A stretch of 64,000 nt of DNA from Leptobacterium sp964389205 (GCA_964389205.1 CAYMDH010000006.1:1-64000), one strand, 5' to 3'. Counted from the stretch's first letter, positions 8,985 to 18,201 are shown. Translations and numbers: made by a program. Notes: a model not told the origin generated them from the sequence alone.

Positions 8985-10448
8985 ATGCTTAAACAACATT
9001 TACAATTTAAATTATCTCAAAAGCTATCTCCGCAGCAAATTCAATTAATGAAATTGATCCAGTTGCCTACACAAGCTTTTGAGCAGCGTCTAAAACAAGA
9101 GCTAGAAGAAAACCCAGCATTAGAGAGTGGTAAGGATGAGGCCACAGACGGTACTGATGATCTTGACTTTGACGATACTTATGATGATGATTTTGGAAAT
9201 GAAAACATTAATGCAGAAGATATTAACGTAGATGATTACCTAAGTGATGATGAAGTACCTGATTATCGATTACAGTCTAACAACTACAGTGTTGATGATG
9301 ATGAAAAAACAGTTCCTTATGCAGCAGGAACTTCTTTCCACCAACATTTGCTCAATCAATTAAATACTTTTCGTTTAAATGAAGAAGAACGGGAAATTGC
9401 AGAATTTTTAGTAGGGAGCATTGATGAAAGTGGTTATATAAGGCGTTCATTAACTGATATTACTGATGATCTGGCATTCACTCAAAATATTTATACAGAT
9501 GAGCAACAAATAGAGAAAATATTAACAATTGTTCATGAATTAGATCCTGCTGGTGTAGGAGCTAGAAATTTGCAAGAATGTTTGCACATCCAGCTAAAGA
9601 GAAAAAATGGAAGCCCTTCTGTTAATTTGGCTATAGAAATTATAGAAAAATCTTTTGAACATTTTACTAAAAAGCATTATCAAAAGCTTTCACAAAAACA
9701 TGCTACTTCAGAAGAAGAACTTAAAGATGCCATTCATGAAATAGAAAGGCTGAATCCAAAACCTGGTGGTTCTTATTCTGGCAATATTAGAATTGTAGAG
9801 CATGTAGTTCCAGATTTTACAATACGAATTAATGAAGGTAAATTAGAGCTCACCTTAAATGGTAGAAATGCCCCAGAACTTCATGTTTCTAGAGAATACA
9901 ATAATATGCTTGAAGGGTATAAAGAGTCTAAAGATAAATCCAAACCACAAAAAGACGCTATACTCTTTATAAAACAAAAATTAGATTCTGCAAAGTGGTT
10001 TATTGATGCTATAAAACAACGTCAACAAACATTATTTATTAATATGAATGCCATTATGCATTATCAAGAGGCTTATTTCTTGACTGGAGATGAACGAAAA
10101 TTAAAGCCAATGATTTTAAAAGATATTGCAGACACTATAGATATGGATGTTTCAACCGTTTCTCGGGTTGCAAATAGTAAATATGTAGACACTCCTTATG
10201 GCACCAAATTAATAAAAGATTTTTTCTCTGAATCTATGAAAAATGAACAAGGAGAAGATGTATCTACAAGAGAAATAAAGAAGATACTAGAAACTGTTAT
10301 TGAAGAAGAAGAAAAGAAAAAACCTCTAACAGACGATAAGCTAGCTTCTATTTTAAAAGAAAAAGGATATCCAATTGCCAGAAGAACTGTAGCAAAATAT
10401 AGAGAACAACTAAGTATTCCAGTAGCTCGTTTACGAAAACAGATTTAA
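8985..10448 (+). CDS. rpoN: RNA polymerase sigma-54 factor
   Basis: The 487-residue protein has the full sigma-54 order. A Gln/Leu-rich region I comes first (about 5-50, QIQLMKLIQLPTQAFEQRL), then a very acidic Asp-rich region II (about 52-90). The core-binding region and DNA-binding domain follow (DIDMDVSTVSRVANSKY). The diagnostic RpoN box ARRTVAKYRE is at 465-474. Sigma-54 directs transcription from -24/-12 promoters and needs AAA+ activators; none is in this window. The stop overlaps the ATG of the next gene by one base (TAATG), so the two are translationally coupled. Confidence 0.97.
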   Translation: MLKQHLQFKLSQKLSPQQIQLMKLIQLPTQAFEQRLKQELEENPALESGKDEATDGTDDLDFDDTYDDDFGNENINAEDINVDDYLSDDEVPDYRLQSNNYSVDDDEKTVPYAAGTSFHQHLLNQLNTFRLNEEEREIAEFLVGSIDESGYIRRSLTDITDDLAFTQNIYTDEQQIEKILTIVHELDPAGVGARNLQECLHIQLKRKNGSPSVNLAIEIIEKSFEHFTKKHYQKLSQKHATSEEELKDAIHEIERLNPKPGGSYSGNIRIVEHVVPDFTIRINEGKLELTLNGRNAPELHVSREYNNMLEGYKESKDKSKPQKDAILFIKQKLDSAKWFIDAIKQRQQTLFINMNAIMHYQEAYFLTGDERKLKPMILKDIADTIDMDVSTVSRVANSKYVDTPYGTKLIKDFFSESMKNEQGEDVSTREIKKILETVIEEEEKKKPLTDDKLASILKEKGYPIARRTVAKYREQLSIPVARLRKQI

Positions 10449-11053
10449 TGAAACCTTTCTTTAAGCTTATAAGTTATGTATTCCACCCTCTTCTTCTTCC
10501 ACTAGCTGGAGCAATTGTTTATTATAGTATCTCACCCAAATACCACCCTATAGAAGAGTTAAAATCTGTACTCACCCGTATTTCAATCTTAACATTATTC
10601 ATTCCTCTAATTTTCTTTTTTCTATTAAAGAATATTGGATGGGTACATTCTATTTATTTAAAAAATGTATCAGAAAGAAAAGTACCACTCTATATTTACA
10701 TCTTTTTGACATTTATGGTAATTTATGGAGTGATCTCCCCTGTTTTTTCATTAGAGCTCTATTTTTACTTTATAGCCATTCTAGGGTCCCTTTTAGCTTG
10801 CCTCCTATTAGTTTTCTTTAAATTTAAGGCAAGTATGCATATGATGGGGATATCTGGTCTTACAGTCTTCTTAATAGGCCTCAGTTTTCATTATGAAATC
10901 AATGTCACTTTTGCCCTTTCGCTTTTTATAGTGTCTATAGGTGCCGTAGGCTCGGCTAGATTGTACTTAAAAGCTCATGACTACAAAGAACTCATTTTGG
11001 GTTTTATCATTGGTATATTTCCTCAGTTCCTTGCCTTTAATTACTGGATGTAG
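10448..11053 (+). CDS. Diverged PAP2-like phosphatase family membrane protein
   Basis: The 201-residue protein has about six membrane helices. Remnants of the three PAP2 phosphatase signatures are visible in order: K-x-x-S-E-R-K-x-P (about 77-85), S-M-H (the histidine of PSGH) and S-A-R-x(5)-H-x(3)-E-x(3)-G, close to the third motif SRxxxxxHxxxDxxxG. That suggests a lipid phosphatase or undecaprenyl-pyrophosphatase-like fold in the inner membrane. The deviations leave activity uncertain. It is coupled to rpoN by a one-base overlap, although no functional link is evident. Confidence 0.65.
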   Translation: MKPFFKLISYVFHPLLLPLAGAIVYYSISPKYHPIEELKSVLTRISILTLFIPLIFFFLLKNIGWVHSIYLKNVSERKVPLYIYIFLTFMVIYGVISPVFSLELYFYFIAILGSLLACLLLVFFKFKASMHMMGISGLTVFLIGLSFHYEINVTFALSLFIVSIGAVGSARLYLKAHDYKELILGFIIGIFPQFLAFNYWM

Positions 11054-11080
11054 CTTTCATATTCAAGCAAATTATGTTTC

Positions 11081-11782
11081 TTATAATAAATAGAAAATAA
11101 GCCCCACTTTTAATGCGTTAAAACTAATTGTTTCTCCCTCTAGCGTAACCACATTATTTTCTAAAATATTATTTAACGCAAATGATGCATAAAAATTCCA
11201 GGTATTATATCCCATACTTAGATATAAGTCATATTGAAATCGCTCTACGTCATCGTTGGTGAAACTAACATTCTCAGTATCAGATACAAATTTAGAAACA
11301 TTTGCAAATACATACCCTAATCGTACGCCTCCATAAATTCTCCAAAATTTATAAGAATCTGGAGTAGAAGTACGCCATCTAAATTCTATTGGCACTTCTA
11401 ATACATGAGTACTTATTTTATTGCGATTAAATTGAGTATCTTCATCTATAACTTGATATGTTATTGTTCCATTTTCTTCTGTAGCTCTTAAATTATTGAA
11501 GTAAGAATTAAAATTATAACCCAACCCTATCCCTATTCCTATATTTCGTTTTTTATTCATAGGAATGTCTTTAATATACCCCAACTGAATTCCAAAAGGA
11601 AGATTATTTTGAGAAACACCTGAAGGCCTATTTAATAGTAAATTATAGGTTACTCCAATATAAAATTGATCTTCAAGATACTTGGCGTCACTTTCTGCAT
11701 CTTTAGAAGGTATAATAACATTACTCTGAGATATCCCTATAAATGGGGCTATGAATAATAATATAGAGAGAATTCTTCTCAT
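11081..11782 (-). CDS. Outer-membrane beta-barrel protein, PorT-like
   Basis: The start is placed at the ATG at 11782, giving a signal peptide (MRRILSILLFIAPFIGISQ) and a 233-residue precursor. The longer frame to 11860 begins inside a terminator hairpin. The mature protein alternates aromatic and hydrophobic residues with polar ones in strands typical of small outer-membrane barrels and ends in a hydrophobic strand (ALKVGLIFYLL). It follows the ExbB/ExbD genes, an arrangement common in flavobacteria where such proteins are called PorT-like. PorT itself is a type IX secretion component. I cannot tell whether this protein has that role or is only a family relative. Confidence 0.6.
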   Translation of the reverse strand: MRRILSILLFIAPFIGISQSNVIIPSKDAESDAKYLEDQFYIGVTYNLLLNRPSGVSQNNLPFGIQLGYIKDIPMNKKRNIGIGIGLGYNFNSYFNNLRATEENGTITYQVIDEDTQFNRNKISTHVLEVPIEFRWRTSTPDSYKFWRIYGGVRLGYVFANVSKFVSDTENVSFTNDDVERFQYDLYLSMGYNTWNFYASFALNNILENNVVTLEGETISFNALKVGLIFYLL

Positions 11783-11846
11783 AAATGGATTTCTTATAAC
11801 AAATATAATAGAACAAAGGTGAAATTGTAATGTATTAAAACAAAAA

Positions 11847-11879
11847 AGAAAAAGCTTCAATTAAATTGAAGCTTTTTCT
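11847..11879 (-). terminator. Terminator of the exbB-exbD operon
   Basis: A 16-bp perfect hairpin (AGAAAAAGCTTCAATT at 11847-11862, complement at 11864-11879) lies 28 bases beyond the stop of the exbD gene at 11908. It separates the operon from the barrel gene downstream. Confidence 0.85.
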
Positions 11880-11907
11880 AAAATATAAGTTTAAAGAATT
11901 ATATATA

Positions 11908-12387
11908 TTATTGATTCTTAAAAGAAGTTCCTTGTCTTGTGGTATAATTTATCTTTAAAGCATTCACTTTTCTAAGTTCTTGCTTTATGTCAGAAATTAA
12001 TCCCATATTAGTTTCAGAATCGACCTTAAGAGCAGTTGTTAATAAATCCTGAATATCCTGAGGTTTGTTTGCACGCTCTTCTAGGATATAAGGAGCAACT
12101 GAAGATACATCTACTAATTTATCATTTAATTGAATTTTAGCAGACTCCCCATATGTACTTTGATATCTTTCACTTGGTTTCCCTGCATAGATATAAATAA
12201 TACGGTTTTTCTTATCTAATTTTTGAATTTGATCTGCAAAAGGCAATTCATTATCAACCAATAACGAGCTATCTTTCATCACTGTTACTGTCATAAAAAA
12301 GAACAATAACATGAATACGATATCTGGCAATGATGCCGTAGACACCGGTGGCAAATCTCCACTCTTTTTCTTATTAAATTTAGCCAT
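11908..12387 (-). CDS. exbD: ExbD/TolR family biopolymer transport protein
   Basis: The 159-residue protein has a short cytoplasmic N-terminus, one membrane helix at about 22-42 containing the proton-channel aspartate in SLPDIVF, and a periplasmic domain ending in the ExbD-type segment around DSETNMGLISDIKQEL. ExbD works with ExbB as a proton-driven motor for TonB-dependent outer-membrane transport. It is the last gene of an exbB / membrane protein / exbD / exbD operon, 11 bases after the other exbD. A close paralog, nearly identical at the N-terminus and in the DSETNMGLI region, is at 36936-37418 beside a BlaI/BlaR1-like pair. Confidence 0.92.
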   Translation of the reverse strand: MAKFNKKKSGDLPPVSTASLPDIVFMLLFFFMTVTVMKDSSLLVDNELPFADQIQKLDKKNRIIYIYAGKPSERYQSTYGESAKIQLNDKLVDVSSVAPYILEERANKPQDIQDLLTTALKVDSETNMGLISDIKQELRKVNALKINYTTRQGTSFKNQ

Positions 12388-12398
12388 AATTATCGATT

Positions 12399-13013
12399 TT
12401 ATTGATTACTCTTAGGTTCTGCCTCTGATAATTTCTGAGGAAACAACGCCTGAATCTCAGTTATTCTAGGTTTCAACTTCTCACGATCTTCAGATTTTGT
12501 CTTTGGATCTTTATACAATCTGTCCATCTCTGTGAAATCTATACCAAACTTCCTGTTTGATTCTCGATTTCTCAAATCATTATACGCTGTTACCAATTCG
12601 TTTTGAACAGCAATATATGTTTTATAAGATGTTTCACGGTCATTCTGCAATGAGATAATTGCTTTGTCTGGATTATCTGAAGAATTTGGATCTTTAGCTC
12701 CTTGACAATAATTACAACCATCTGCACCTACACCACCACCATTATCTAAAAAAGCAATAGCAGCTTCTTTTAAATCTTTCAATTCTATTAACTTGTCTTC
12801 GACCAATAATTGATCGTTCTTGTTAACTACCACTGTGAAGATATTTTTTTGTTTAATAACAACATTATCCTCTGGCGGTTCATTAGGTGGCAACTTTCTG
12901 TCAAGACCTGCATCAGTCTCAATAGTCGTAGTTACCAGGAAGAAAATAAGAAGTAAGAAAGCAATATCTGCCATCGAACCTGCATTCACTTCCGGAATAC
13001 TTCTCTTTGCCAT
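12399..13013 (-). CDS. exbD: ExbD/TolR family biopolymer transport protein (longer paralog)
   Basis: The 204-residue protein has the ExbD membrane helix with the key aspartate in SMADIAFLLLIFFLV (residues 13-27). Its periplasmic region is longer than usual and has an inserted Gly/Cys segment (GGGVGADGCNYCQGA) plus a charged C-terminus. Tandem, non-identical ExbD proteins are usual in flavobacteria and may form a heteromeric motor with the ExbB encoded upstream. Five bases separate it from the preceding gene. Confidence 0.9.
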   Translation of the reverse strand: MAKRSIPEVNAGSMADIAFLLLIFFLVTTTIETDAGLDRKLPPNEPPEDNVVIKQKNIFTVVVNKNDQLLVEDKLIELKDLKEAAIAFLDNGGGVGADGCNYCQGAKDPNSSDNPDKAIISLQNDRETSYKTYIAVQNELVTAYNDLRNRESNRKFGIDFTEMDRLYKDPKTKSEDREKLKPRITEIQALFPQKLSEAEPKSNQ

Positions 13014-13017
13014 AATT

Positions 13018-13461
13018 TTATTTGTTTAATATTTTCTTAACTCCTCCAAAAAGCATAGCTCCTATTGCGACTATAGTTAAAATATAAAACGCATTTAAAC
13101 CAGCTCCGATCCATTTAGAATCAGATTCTGTAACCACCTCTTCTGGTGTAGAAAATCTCTCTAAATCAACATCTGTACCACTAGAAAGTGCATAGCTTAG
13201 AATTATAATGACTGCAAAGCCTCCAATTCCAATAAGTGCTTTCTTTAATTTGGCAGGAGATGCCAATAAGTTAATTACTGAATAATACAGCAGTGCTACA
13301 ACTGGGATTGCTAATAATATATATGATATGTAAAACATCATATTTACATTAGTATCTCCAATAGCTTCATTTGCAGGAACATCTTCACTTGGAAGAAGTA
13401 TCCAAAAAATAACACCAGCCACACTCAGTATGATTAATACAATTTTAAATATCTTTTGCAT
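13018..13461 (-). CDS. Small four-helix membrane protein of the exb operon
   Basis: The 147-residue protein has hydrophobic segments near 5-22, 42-65, 72-92 and 120-140. The loop between the first two contains conserved-looking acidic residues (PSEDVPANEAIGDTN). No enzyme motif is visible. Uncharacterised membrane proteins of this size sit between exbB and exbD in many flavobacteria, so a role as an accessory subunit of the motor is plausible but inferred from position alone. Confidence 0.75.
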   Translation of the reverse strand: MQKIFKIVLIILSVAGVIFWILLPSEDVPANEAIGDTNVNMMFYISYILLAIPVVALLYYSVINLLASPAKLKKALIGIGGFAVIIILSYALSSGTDVDLERFSTPEEVVTESDSKWIGAGLNAFYILTIVAIGAMLFGGVKKILNK

Positions 13462-13487
13462 AATATAAGTGTCTTTTTAAATGTTAT

Positions 13488-14288
13488 TTATTTCTTGTGA
13501 TCTACTAATAAATCTACTAATGTAATAGAAGCATCTTCCATGTCATTTACAATACTATCCATTTTTGCAATGATATAGTTGTAAAAAATCTGTAATATAA
13601 TCGCTACTACAAGACCAAATACTGTTGTTAATAAGGCTACTTTAATATCTGCTGCAATTAATGATGCATCTAGACCACCAGCTGCACTAATTTTATCAAA
13701 TGCACGAATCATACCTATTACCGTTCCCATGAAACCAAGCATTGGTGCAATCGCGATAAATAATGAAAGCCAAGAAATGTTTTTCTCTAATTGACCCATT
13801 TGAACACCTCCATAAGCTACAACTGCTTTTTCTGCAGATTCTATTCCTTCATCTACTCTATCTAAACCTTGATAGAATATTGAAGCAACAGGTCCTTTAG
13901 TGTTTCTACATACTTCTTTAGCAGCTTCAACACCTCCAGATGCTAATGCATCTTCAACACTTTTTGATAATTTTTCTGAATTTGTTGTTGCTAGGTTTAA
14001 GAATATAATTCTTTCTATAGCTACAGCTAATCCTAAAATTAAACACAATAGAACGATACCCATAAATCCAGCACCACCTTCAATAAAACGCTCTTTCAAT
14101 TCTTGATGGAAAGGCTTACTAGCTTCAACAGCGGATTCTTCTTGTAAAATAATTGCGGATGTGTCATCAGTAGAAGCAACAAATTCTGAAGTGTTTTCAG
14201 TAACTGCATCAATCGCACTGGCATTAGCAGTAGTTGCATTTAAAACCATAAATCCGGCCAAAGCCAGAATAGAGAATAATCTTTTCAT
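13488..14288 (-). CDS. exbB: MotA/TolQ/ExbB proton channel family protein
   Basis: The 266-residue protein starts with a signal-like hydrophobic segment, then a long polar region (about 25-70), then three membrane helices near 75-97, 170-195 and 212-240. The conserved MotA/TolQ/ExbB stretch (IAPMLGFMGTVIGMIRAF) lies at about 179-196. It should form the pentameric proton channel that powers TonB, with the ExbD proteins encoded downstream. It is the first gene of the operon. TATCTTTA at about 14327 on the minus strand resembles a -7 box. Confidence 0.92.
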   Translation of the reverse strand: MKRLFSILALAGFMVLNATTANASAIDAVTENTSEFVASTDDTSAIILQEESAVEASKPFHQELKERFIEGGAGFMGIVLLCLILGLAVAIERIIFLNLATTNSEKLSKSVEDALASGGVEAAKEVCRNTKGPVASIFYQGLDRVDEGIESAEKAVVAYGGVQMGQLEKNISWLSLFIAIAPMLGFMGTVIGMIRAFDKISAAGGLDASLIAADIKVALLTTVFGLVVAIILQIFYNYIIAKMDSIVNDMEDASITLVDLLVDHKK

Positions 14289-14376
14289 TTCTTTTAAACT
14301 TAAATTTTGTTAGTTAATAGGGTTAAAGATAAAAAAATTTTATAATTAAACTGTTTTATAAACAGAAAACAGCCAG

Positions 14377-14464
14377 CAGAGAGGAAGGGATTCGAACCCT
14401 CGATACGGTTTTGCCATATACACACTTTCCAGGCGTGCGCCTTCGACCACTCGGCCACCTCTCT
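14377..14464 (-). tRNA. tRNA-Ser (GGA anticodon)
   Basis: On the minus strand the gene has a 7-bp acceptor stem (AGAGAGG with CCTCTCT), a long serine-type variable arm, a T-loop GTTCGAA and the anticodon loop CTGGAAA, giving anticodon GGA. The 3' CCA is not encoded. Length is 88 bases. Confidence 0.96.
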
Positions 14465-14539
14465 CTTTTAGTGATCAGTTTAAATCAGACCGCCAAATAA
14501 CAAAAAAAAACTTAGGTGATAAAATTTATAAGGTTAATT

Positions 14540-15571
14540 TTAATCCATTTCGCCTCGTAATGAGGTTTCAAAGAAAGTCTTAAATACTTTTTGCCCTATT
14601 TTATTGCCTAATAGATACATCAATTTAGCAATGGCTGCTTCTGTTGTTATATCTTTTCCTGTTATAACTCCTAAATCTACTAGATGCATACTTGTTTCAT
14701 ATTGCCCCATGATAACACTGCCTCCAGAGCATTGTGTAACATTAATTACATAAACACCTCTTTGAATACTTTCTTTTATTAACTCATAAAACCAATCGTC
14801 TGTAAAAGCATTTCCTGAGCCATATGTTTCTAAAATAATCGCTTTAATGTTTTTATTATTAAACACACAACTTAATACGTTTTTGTTAAGTCCAGGAAAT
14901 AATTTGACAACAGCTATATTATCGTCTAATATCTTGTGAACTATAAGCTTCTTATTCTTTGAAATAGAAGGCAGTAAATTTTCCTTATAAATGGTAAGAT
15001 GCACTCCACTTTCTCCTAAAGGCGGATAATTTAAAGATGTAAAAGCGCTAAAGTGTTCGGCATTTATTTTTGTTGTTCTATTGGCTCTGTATAATTTGTA
15101 TTCAAAATACAAACACACTTCTCTAATCTTTGGTCTATTTTTCTCTCTAAGTGATGCTATTTGTATCGAGGTAATTAAATTTTCTTTAGCATCTGTTCTA
15201 AGATCTCCTATTGGCAATTGAGATCCTGTAAAAACAACTGGCTTTTGAAGGTTCTCTAACATAAAGCTTAAAGCAGAAGCAGTATAACTCATAGTATCGC
15301 TTCCATGTAAAACTACAAAGCCATCGTATTTTTTATAATTATCTTCTATAAGAGTTGCTATTTGAATCCAGTATTCAGGATTCATGTTTGATGAATCTAT
15401 AGGTTCTACAAATGAAACCGAATGAACATTACAATCTAATTGTGTTAACTCTGGAATTCTCTCTACAAGTTTTTCGAAATCAAATGCTTTTAAAGCACCT
15501 GTTTCGTAATCCTTAACCATACCAATGGTGCCTCCTGTATAAATAAGTAGTATGTCTGATTTATTAGCCAA
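14540..15571 (-). CDS. ansA: Type I L-asparaginase
   Basis: The 343-residue enzyme hydrolyses asparagine to aspartate and ammonia. Both threonine motifs are present: TGGTIG at 12-17 (nucleophile Thr) and HGSDT at 89-93, followed by the GSQLP and DA-K-E-N segment that carries the catalytic lysine. There is no signal peptide, so it is the cytoplasmic type. The start overlaps the end of the upstream acyltransferase gene by eight bases, indicating co-transcription. Confidence 0.95.
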   Translation of the reverse strand: MANKSDILLIYTGGTIGMVKDYETGALKAFDFEKLVERIPELTQLDCNVHSVSFVEPIDSSNMNPEYWIQIATLIEDNYKKYDGFVVLHGSDTMSYTASALSFMLENLQKPVVFTGSQLPIGDLRTDAKENLITSIQIASLREKNRPKIREVCLYFEYKLYRANRTTKINAEHFSAFTSLNYPPLGESGVHLTIYKENLLPSISKNKKLIVHKILDDNIAVVKLFPGLNKNVLSCVFNNKNIKAIILETYGSGNAFTDDWFYELIKESIQRGVYVINVTQCSGGSVIMGQYETSMHLVDLGVITGKDITTEAAIAKLMYLLGNKIGQKVFKTFFETSLRGEMD

Positions 15572-16694
15572 AATATTTTAGATTATTTTTTACTGGATTC
15601 GCATACATTGCTAAAAAATTGTTCAATGCCACTTCATTATCTCTGGTTACTCTTCGTTCTATTCTTCTTTCAAATTGTCGTTTTTCGCGCTCTGTATATT
15701 TTTCACTAAATATAGCGCTCTTGTTTAATAGATCGTATGCTATATAATTGGAAGGCCAAAGTTTATAATTTTTGTAGATATTTTTATCTATTAGCTCTGC
15801 TAATAATTGAAGCTGTTTATTATCTACTTGATTTCCTATATTAATTTCTTCTAATTCATTATCCAACACATCTCCCAATGCGATATGAATTCTCTTTTTT
15901 TGCCCTAAAGCACCTTTTAGAATAGAATTAAAATCTTCATTATTGGTTTTAACATATTCTTCATCATAATACTTTGCCATCAATTCTGGCATTTTTAAAA
16001 TGTCTGTAGGGTCATATTCATATGAAATCGAAACAGGTACTATTTTTAGTTTTTTAAAATATGATGAAATGTTTTCTTTGTTTTTTGCCAATGCTAACAT
16101 TTTTAAAACACCTTGTTGTGTTTTATCATTTCCATCTTTTGTTCTTCCTTCTCTATGTGCAATCCAGACAGAACGATTATCTTTTACCAACAGTTTTTGA
16201 ATATATTGAGAAACTTTTTTGGAACTCAACAACATTTCTCTTGGAGACAAACCACGTTGTATCAAAAAGTTTCTATTCAATTTAGACAATCCCAACAAAA
16301 AGGGCTTCTTTACCAGATTATCTCCAATCGCAGAAGCTGTAGTAATTAAATTGTGATCTATTAAAGTATAATTAAGCAATGAGGTATCTAAAATAATATC
16401 TCTATGATTGGAAATAAAGAGATAAGGCGTATTTGCATCTAATTTATCAAAACCACTTGTAGAGAAGCCTTCTGAGCTTTTATCTAAAATGTTTTTAACT
16501 GCATAATAAATAACATTAGATTGAAAATCTTTTATAGAGTGACAGTTCGCTAAAAGCACTGCTATTTCATCTTGCTCTTTTTCAGGAAAAGCAAAGATCA
16601 AAAGTGCTTTTATCATAGGATGATCTTTAACCTGTTTTAAAGCGTCACCTACTTCATTATCACTATAAGGTCTTATCTCGTCAAAATTGGTCAA
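15564..16694 (-). CDS. PlsC-type 1-acylglycerol-3-phosphate acyltransferase family protein
   Basis: The 376-residue protein has the acyltransferase signature N-H-R-D-x-x-x-D (SNHRDIILDTSLLNY) around residue 95, and the second-motif region with EGRTKDG at about 182-188. The length exceeds a minimal PlsC because of N- and C-terminal extensions; the C-terminus is helical and basic. It probably transfers acyl chains in phospholipid or aminolipid synthesis at the inner membrane; the exact acceptor cannot be told. It overlaps ansA by eight bases. Confidence 0.85.
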   Translation of the reverse strand: MTNFDEIRPYSDNEVGDALKQVKDHPMIKALLIFAFPEKEQDEIAVLLANCHSIKDFQSNVIYYAVKNILDKSSEGFSTSGFDKLDANTPYLFISNHRDIILDTSLLNYTLIDHNLITTASAIGDNLVKKPFLLGLSKLNRNFLIQRGLSPREMLLSSKKVSQYIQKLLVKDNRSVWIAHREGRTKDGNDKTQQGVLKMLALAKNKENISSYFKKLKIVPVSISYEYDPTDILKMPELMAKYYDEEYVKTNNEDFNSILKGALGQKKRIHIALGDVLDNELEEINIGNQVDNKQLQLLAELIDKNIYKNYKLWPSNYIAYDLLNKSAIFSEKYTEREKRQFERRIERRVTRDNEVALNNFLAMYANPVKNNLKYFG

Positions 16695-16756
16695 ATCAGT
16701 TTATTTAAATAAACGCAAATGAACAAAATTTAATCGAACTTTTTTTTGCTAATTTG

Positions 16757-17524
16757 TTAAACTCCAAAAATTTCCCTGGAATTATTTGTTGTTATTAATG
16801 CTATTTCTTTGGCAGACTTCATATAAAGCTTACTTATTTTATTTAAAACCTCGATAATATAGGCGCTTTCATTACGCTTCCCTCTATAAGGTACAGGCGA
16901 TAAATAAGGCGCATCTGTTTCTAGTACTATATGTTTTAAATCTATTTCATTCAAAAATTGATCTATTTTTCCATTTTTAAATGTTGCAACACCACCAATG
17001 CCTAATTTCATATTATAAGAAATTGCTTTTTGTGCGTGTTCTTTAGTACCGGTAAAGCAATGAAAAATTCCGAAAAGATCGTCGCCTTTTTCATCTTCTA
17101 AAACTTCAAAAACCTCATCAAAAGCATCCCTACAATGAATTACAATAGGTAACTCATATGATTTTGCCAATCTTATTTGCGCCTTAAAAGCTTCTTGTTG
17201 TTGTTTTAAAAACGTTTTATCCCAATATAAATCTATACCAATTTCTCCAACTGCATAAAAATTTCTTTTCGCAAGTATTTCTGTAACATGTGCCAACTCT
17301 TCTTTATAATTTTCTTTAACATGGGTAGGATGCAGTCCATTCATTAAAAAAATGTTCTCAGGGTATTTTTTTTCTAAAGCAAACATTGATTCTGTATAAG
17401 TAGAATCTATCGCTGGAATAAAAAAACGCTCTACTCCTAAAGCTAGTGCTCTTTGAATCATTTCATCTCTATCAGCATCAAAAGCTTCGCTATATAAATG
17501 AGTATGTGTGTCTGTTATAATCAT
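16757..17524 (-). CDS. TatD family metal-dependent hydrolase (DNase)
   Basis: The 255-residue TIM-barrel enzyme carries the metal-binding D-T-H-T-H at 5-9, the glutamate in GEIGID, H-C-R-D, F-H-C-F-T-G and E-T-D-A-P-Y-L-S. All are typical of TatD nucleases, which act on DNA 3' ends. Length is standard. It diverges from the aspartic protease gene at 17573, with only 48 bases between them. Confidence 0.94.
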   Translation of the reverse strand: MIITDTHTHLYSEAFDADRDEMIQRALALGVERFFIPAIDSTYTESMFALEKKYPENIFLMNGLHPTHVKENYKEELAHVTEILAKRNFYAVGEIGIDLYWDKTFLKQQQEAFKAQIRLAKSYELPIVIHCRDAFDEVFEVLEDEKGDDLFGIFHCFTGTKEHAQKAISYNMKLGIGGVATFKNGKIDQFLNEIDLKHIVLETDAPYLSPVPYRGKRNESAYIIEVLNKISKLYMKSAKEIALITTNNSREIFGV

Positions 17525-17551
17525 AATTCAAAATTAATGGTTTTTGTTAAG

Positions 17552-17559
17552 TAACTTTG
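17552..17559 (+). promoter_or_regulatory. -7 promoter box for the aspartic protease gene
   Basis: TAACTTTG is an exact match to TAnnTTTG and lies 13 bases before the ATG at 17573, implying a very short 5' leader. No clear -33 box is seen at the usual distance. Confidence 0.45.
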
Positions 17560-17572
17560 CAAAAAAATAAAG

Positions 17573-18010
17573 ATGATATCGTTAAAAAAATTTCTTTTAG
17601 AAAAAGGGTACATTAAAATCCCTTTACGAATAACGAAAACAAATCATTTTGAAATTATTGCAAAAATAAATGGAATTGAAGGAAGGTTTATTCTAGATAC
17701 CGGAGCTTCGAGCACCTGTGTTGGTTTTGATGTTGTTGATTATTTTAATTTAAATCCCGAAAATTCTGATGTTAAAGCTGCTGGTGCAGGCGGATTGGGT
17801 ATGGAAACTCAAATTGCCAAAAAGAACTATTTGTCTATAGGGGATTGGCATAAAAAAAGAATTGTTATTATTCTATTTAATATGACACATGTTAATGCTG
17901 CTCTTATTGAACATGAAAGCATTCCTGTACATGGAATTATTGGCGCAGATATTTTAAAAAAAGCTAAAGCAATTATAGATTATGATAAATCTTGTGTCTA
18001 TCTAAAATGA
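17573..18010 (+). CDS. Retropepsin-like aspartic protease
   Basis: The 145-residue protein has the single aspartyl protease signature ILDTGASSTCVG (about 41-52) and the later hydrophobic-Gly motif HGIIGADIL, as in retroviral-type proteases that act as dimers. There is no signal peptide or membrane helix, so a cytoplasmic location is likely. Substrate is unknown. It is a stand-alone gene closed by the terminator at 18024-18045. Confidence 0.88.
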   Translation: MISLKKFLLEKGYIKIPLRITKTNHFEIIAKINGIEGRFILDTGASSTCVGFDVVDYFNLNPENSDVKAAGAGGLGMETQIAKKNYLSIGDWHKKRIVIILFNMTHVNAALIEHESIPVHGIIGADILKKAKAIIDYDKSCVYLK

Positions 18011-18023
18011 ATAGCTTTTTGTT

Positions 18024-18045
18024 AAAGGGGGTTTTTCCCCTTTTT
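18024..18045 (+). terminator. Terminator of the aspartic protease gene
   Basis: AAAGGGG at 18024-18030 pairs with CCCCTTT at 18037-18043 around a GTTTTT loop, followed by more T residues. It lies 14 bases after the stop codon. Confidence 0.8.
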
Positions 18046-18090
18046 ATTACTAGATAATTGCTCAACTCTGTTAAAACAATAAAAGCAATC

Positions 18091-18201
18091 ATGCAAACCT
18101 TTAAAAGTATTTTTTCTAACGATACCTTTTTAGCTTATTCCATTTTCATTCTAACAGTCATTACAATTTTTATAAATATTTTTTTGGTTATTTCTATTTA
18201 A
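18091..18201 (+). CDS. Candidate 36-residue single-helix membrane microprotein
   Basis: An ATG at 18091 opens a frame coding for a polar N-terminus (MQTFKSIFSNDTFLAY) followed by one hydrophobic helix rich in Ile, Phe and Val to the end. It is flanked by a terminator upstream (18024-18045) and its own terminator downstream (18226-18257), which argues that a separate short transcript is made here. No promoter box is certain and I do not recognise the protein. An RNA of about 150 bases without translation is the main alternative. Confidence 0.45.
   Translation: MQTFKSIFSNDTFLAYSIFILTVITIFINIFLVISI

Noticed and set aside
8483..10448. Sigma-54 dependent (-24/-12) promoters near rpoN
   Set aside because: I looked for TGGCAC-n5-TTGC patterns in the main gaps and saw none I could support.
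11783..11860. N-terminal extension of the beta-barrel protein
   Set aside because: The longer start lies within the operon terminator and would put a non-signal segment before a good signal peptide.
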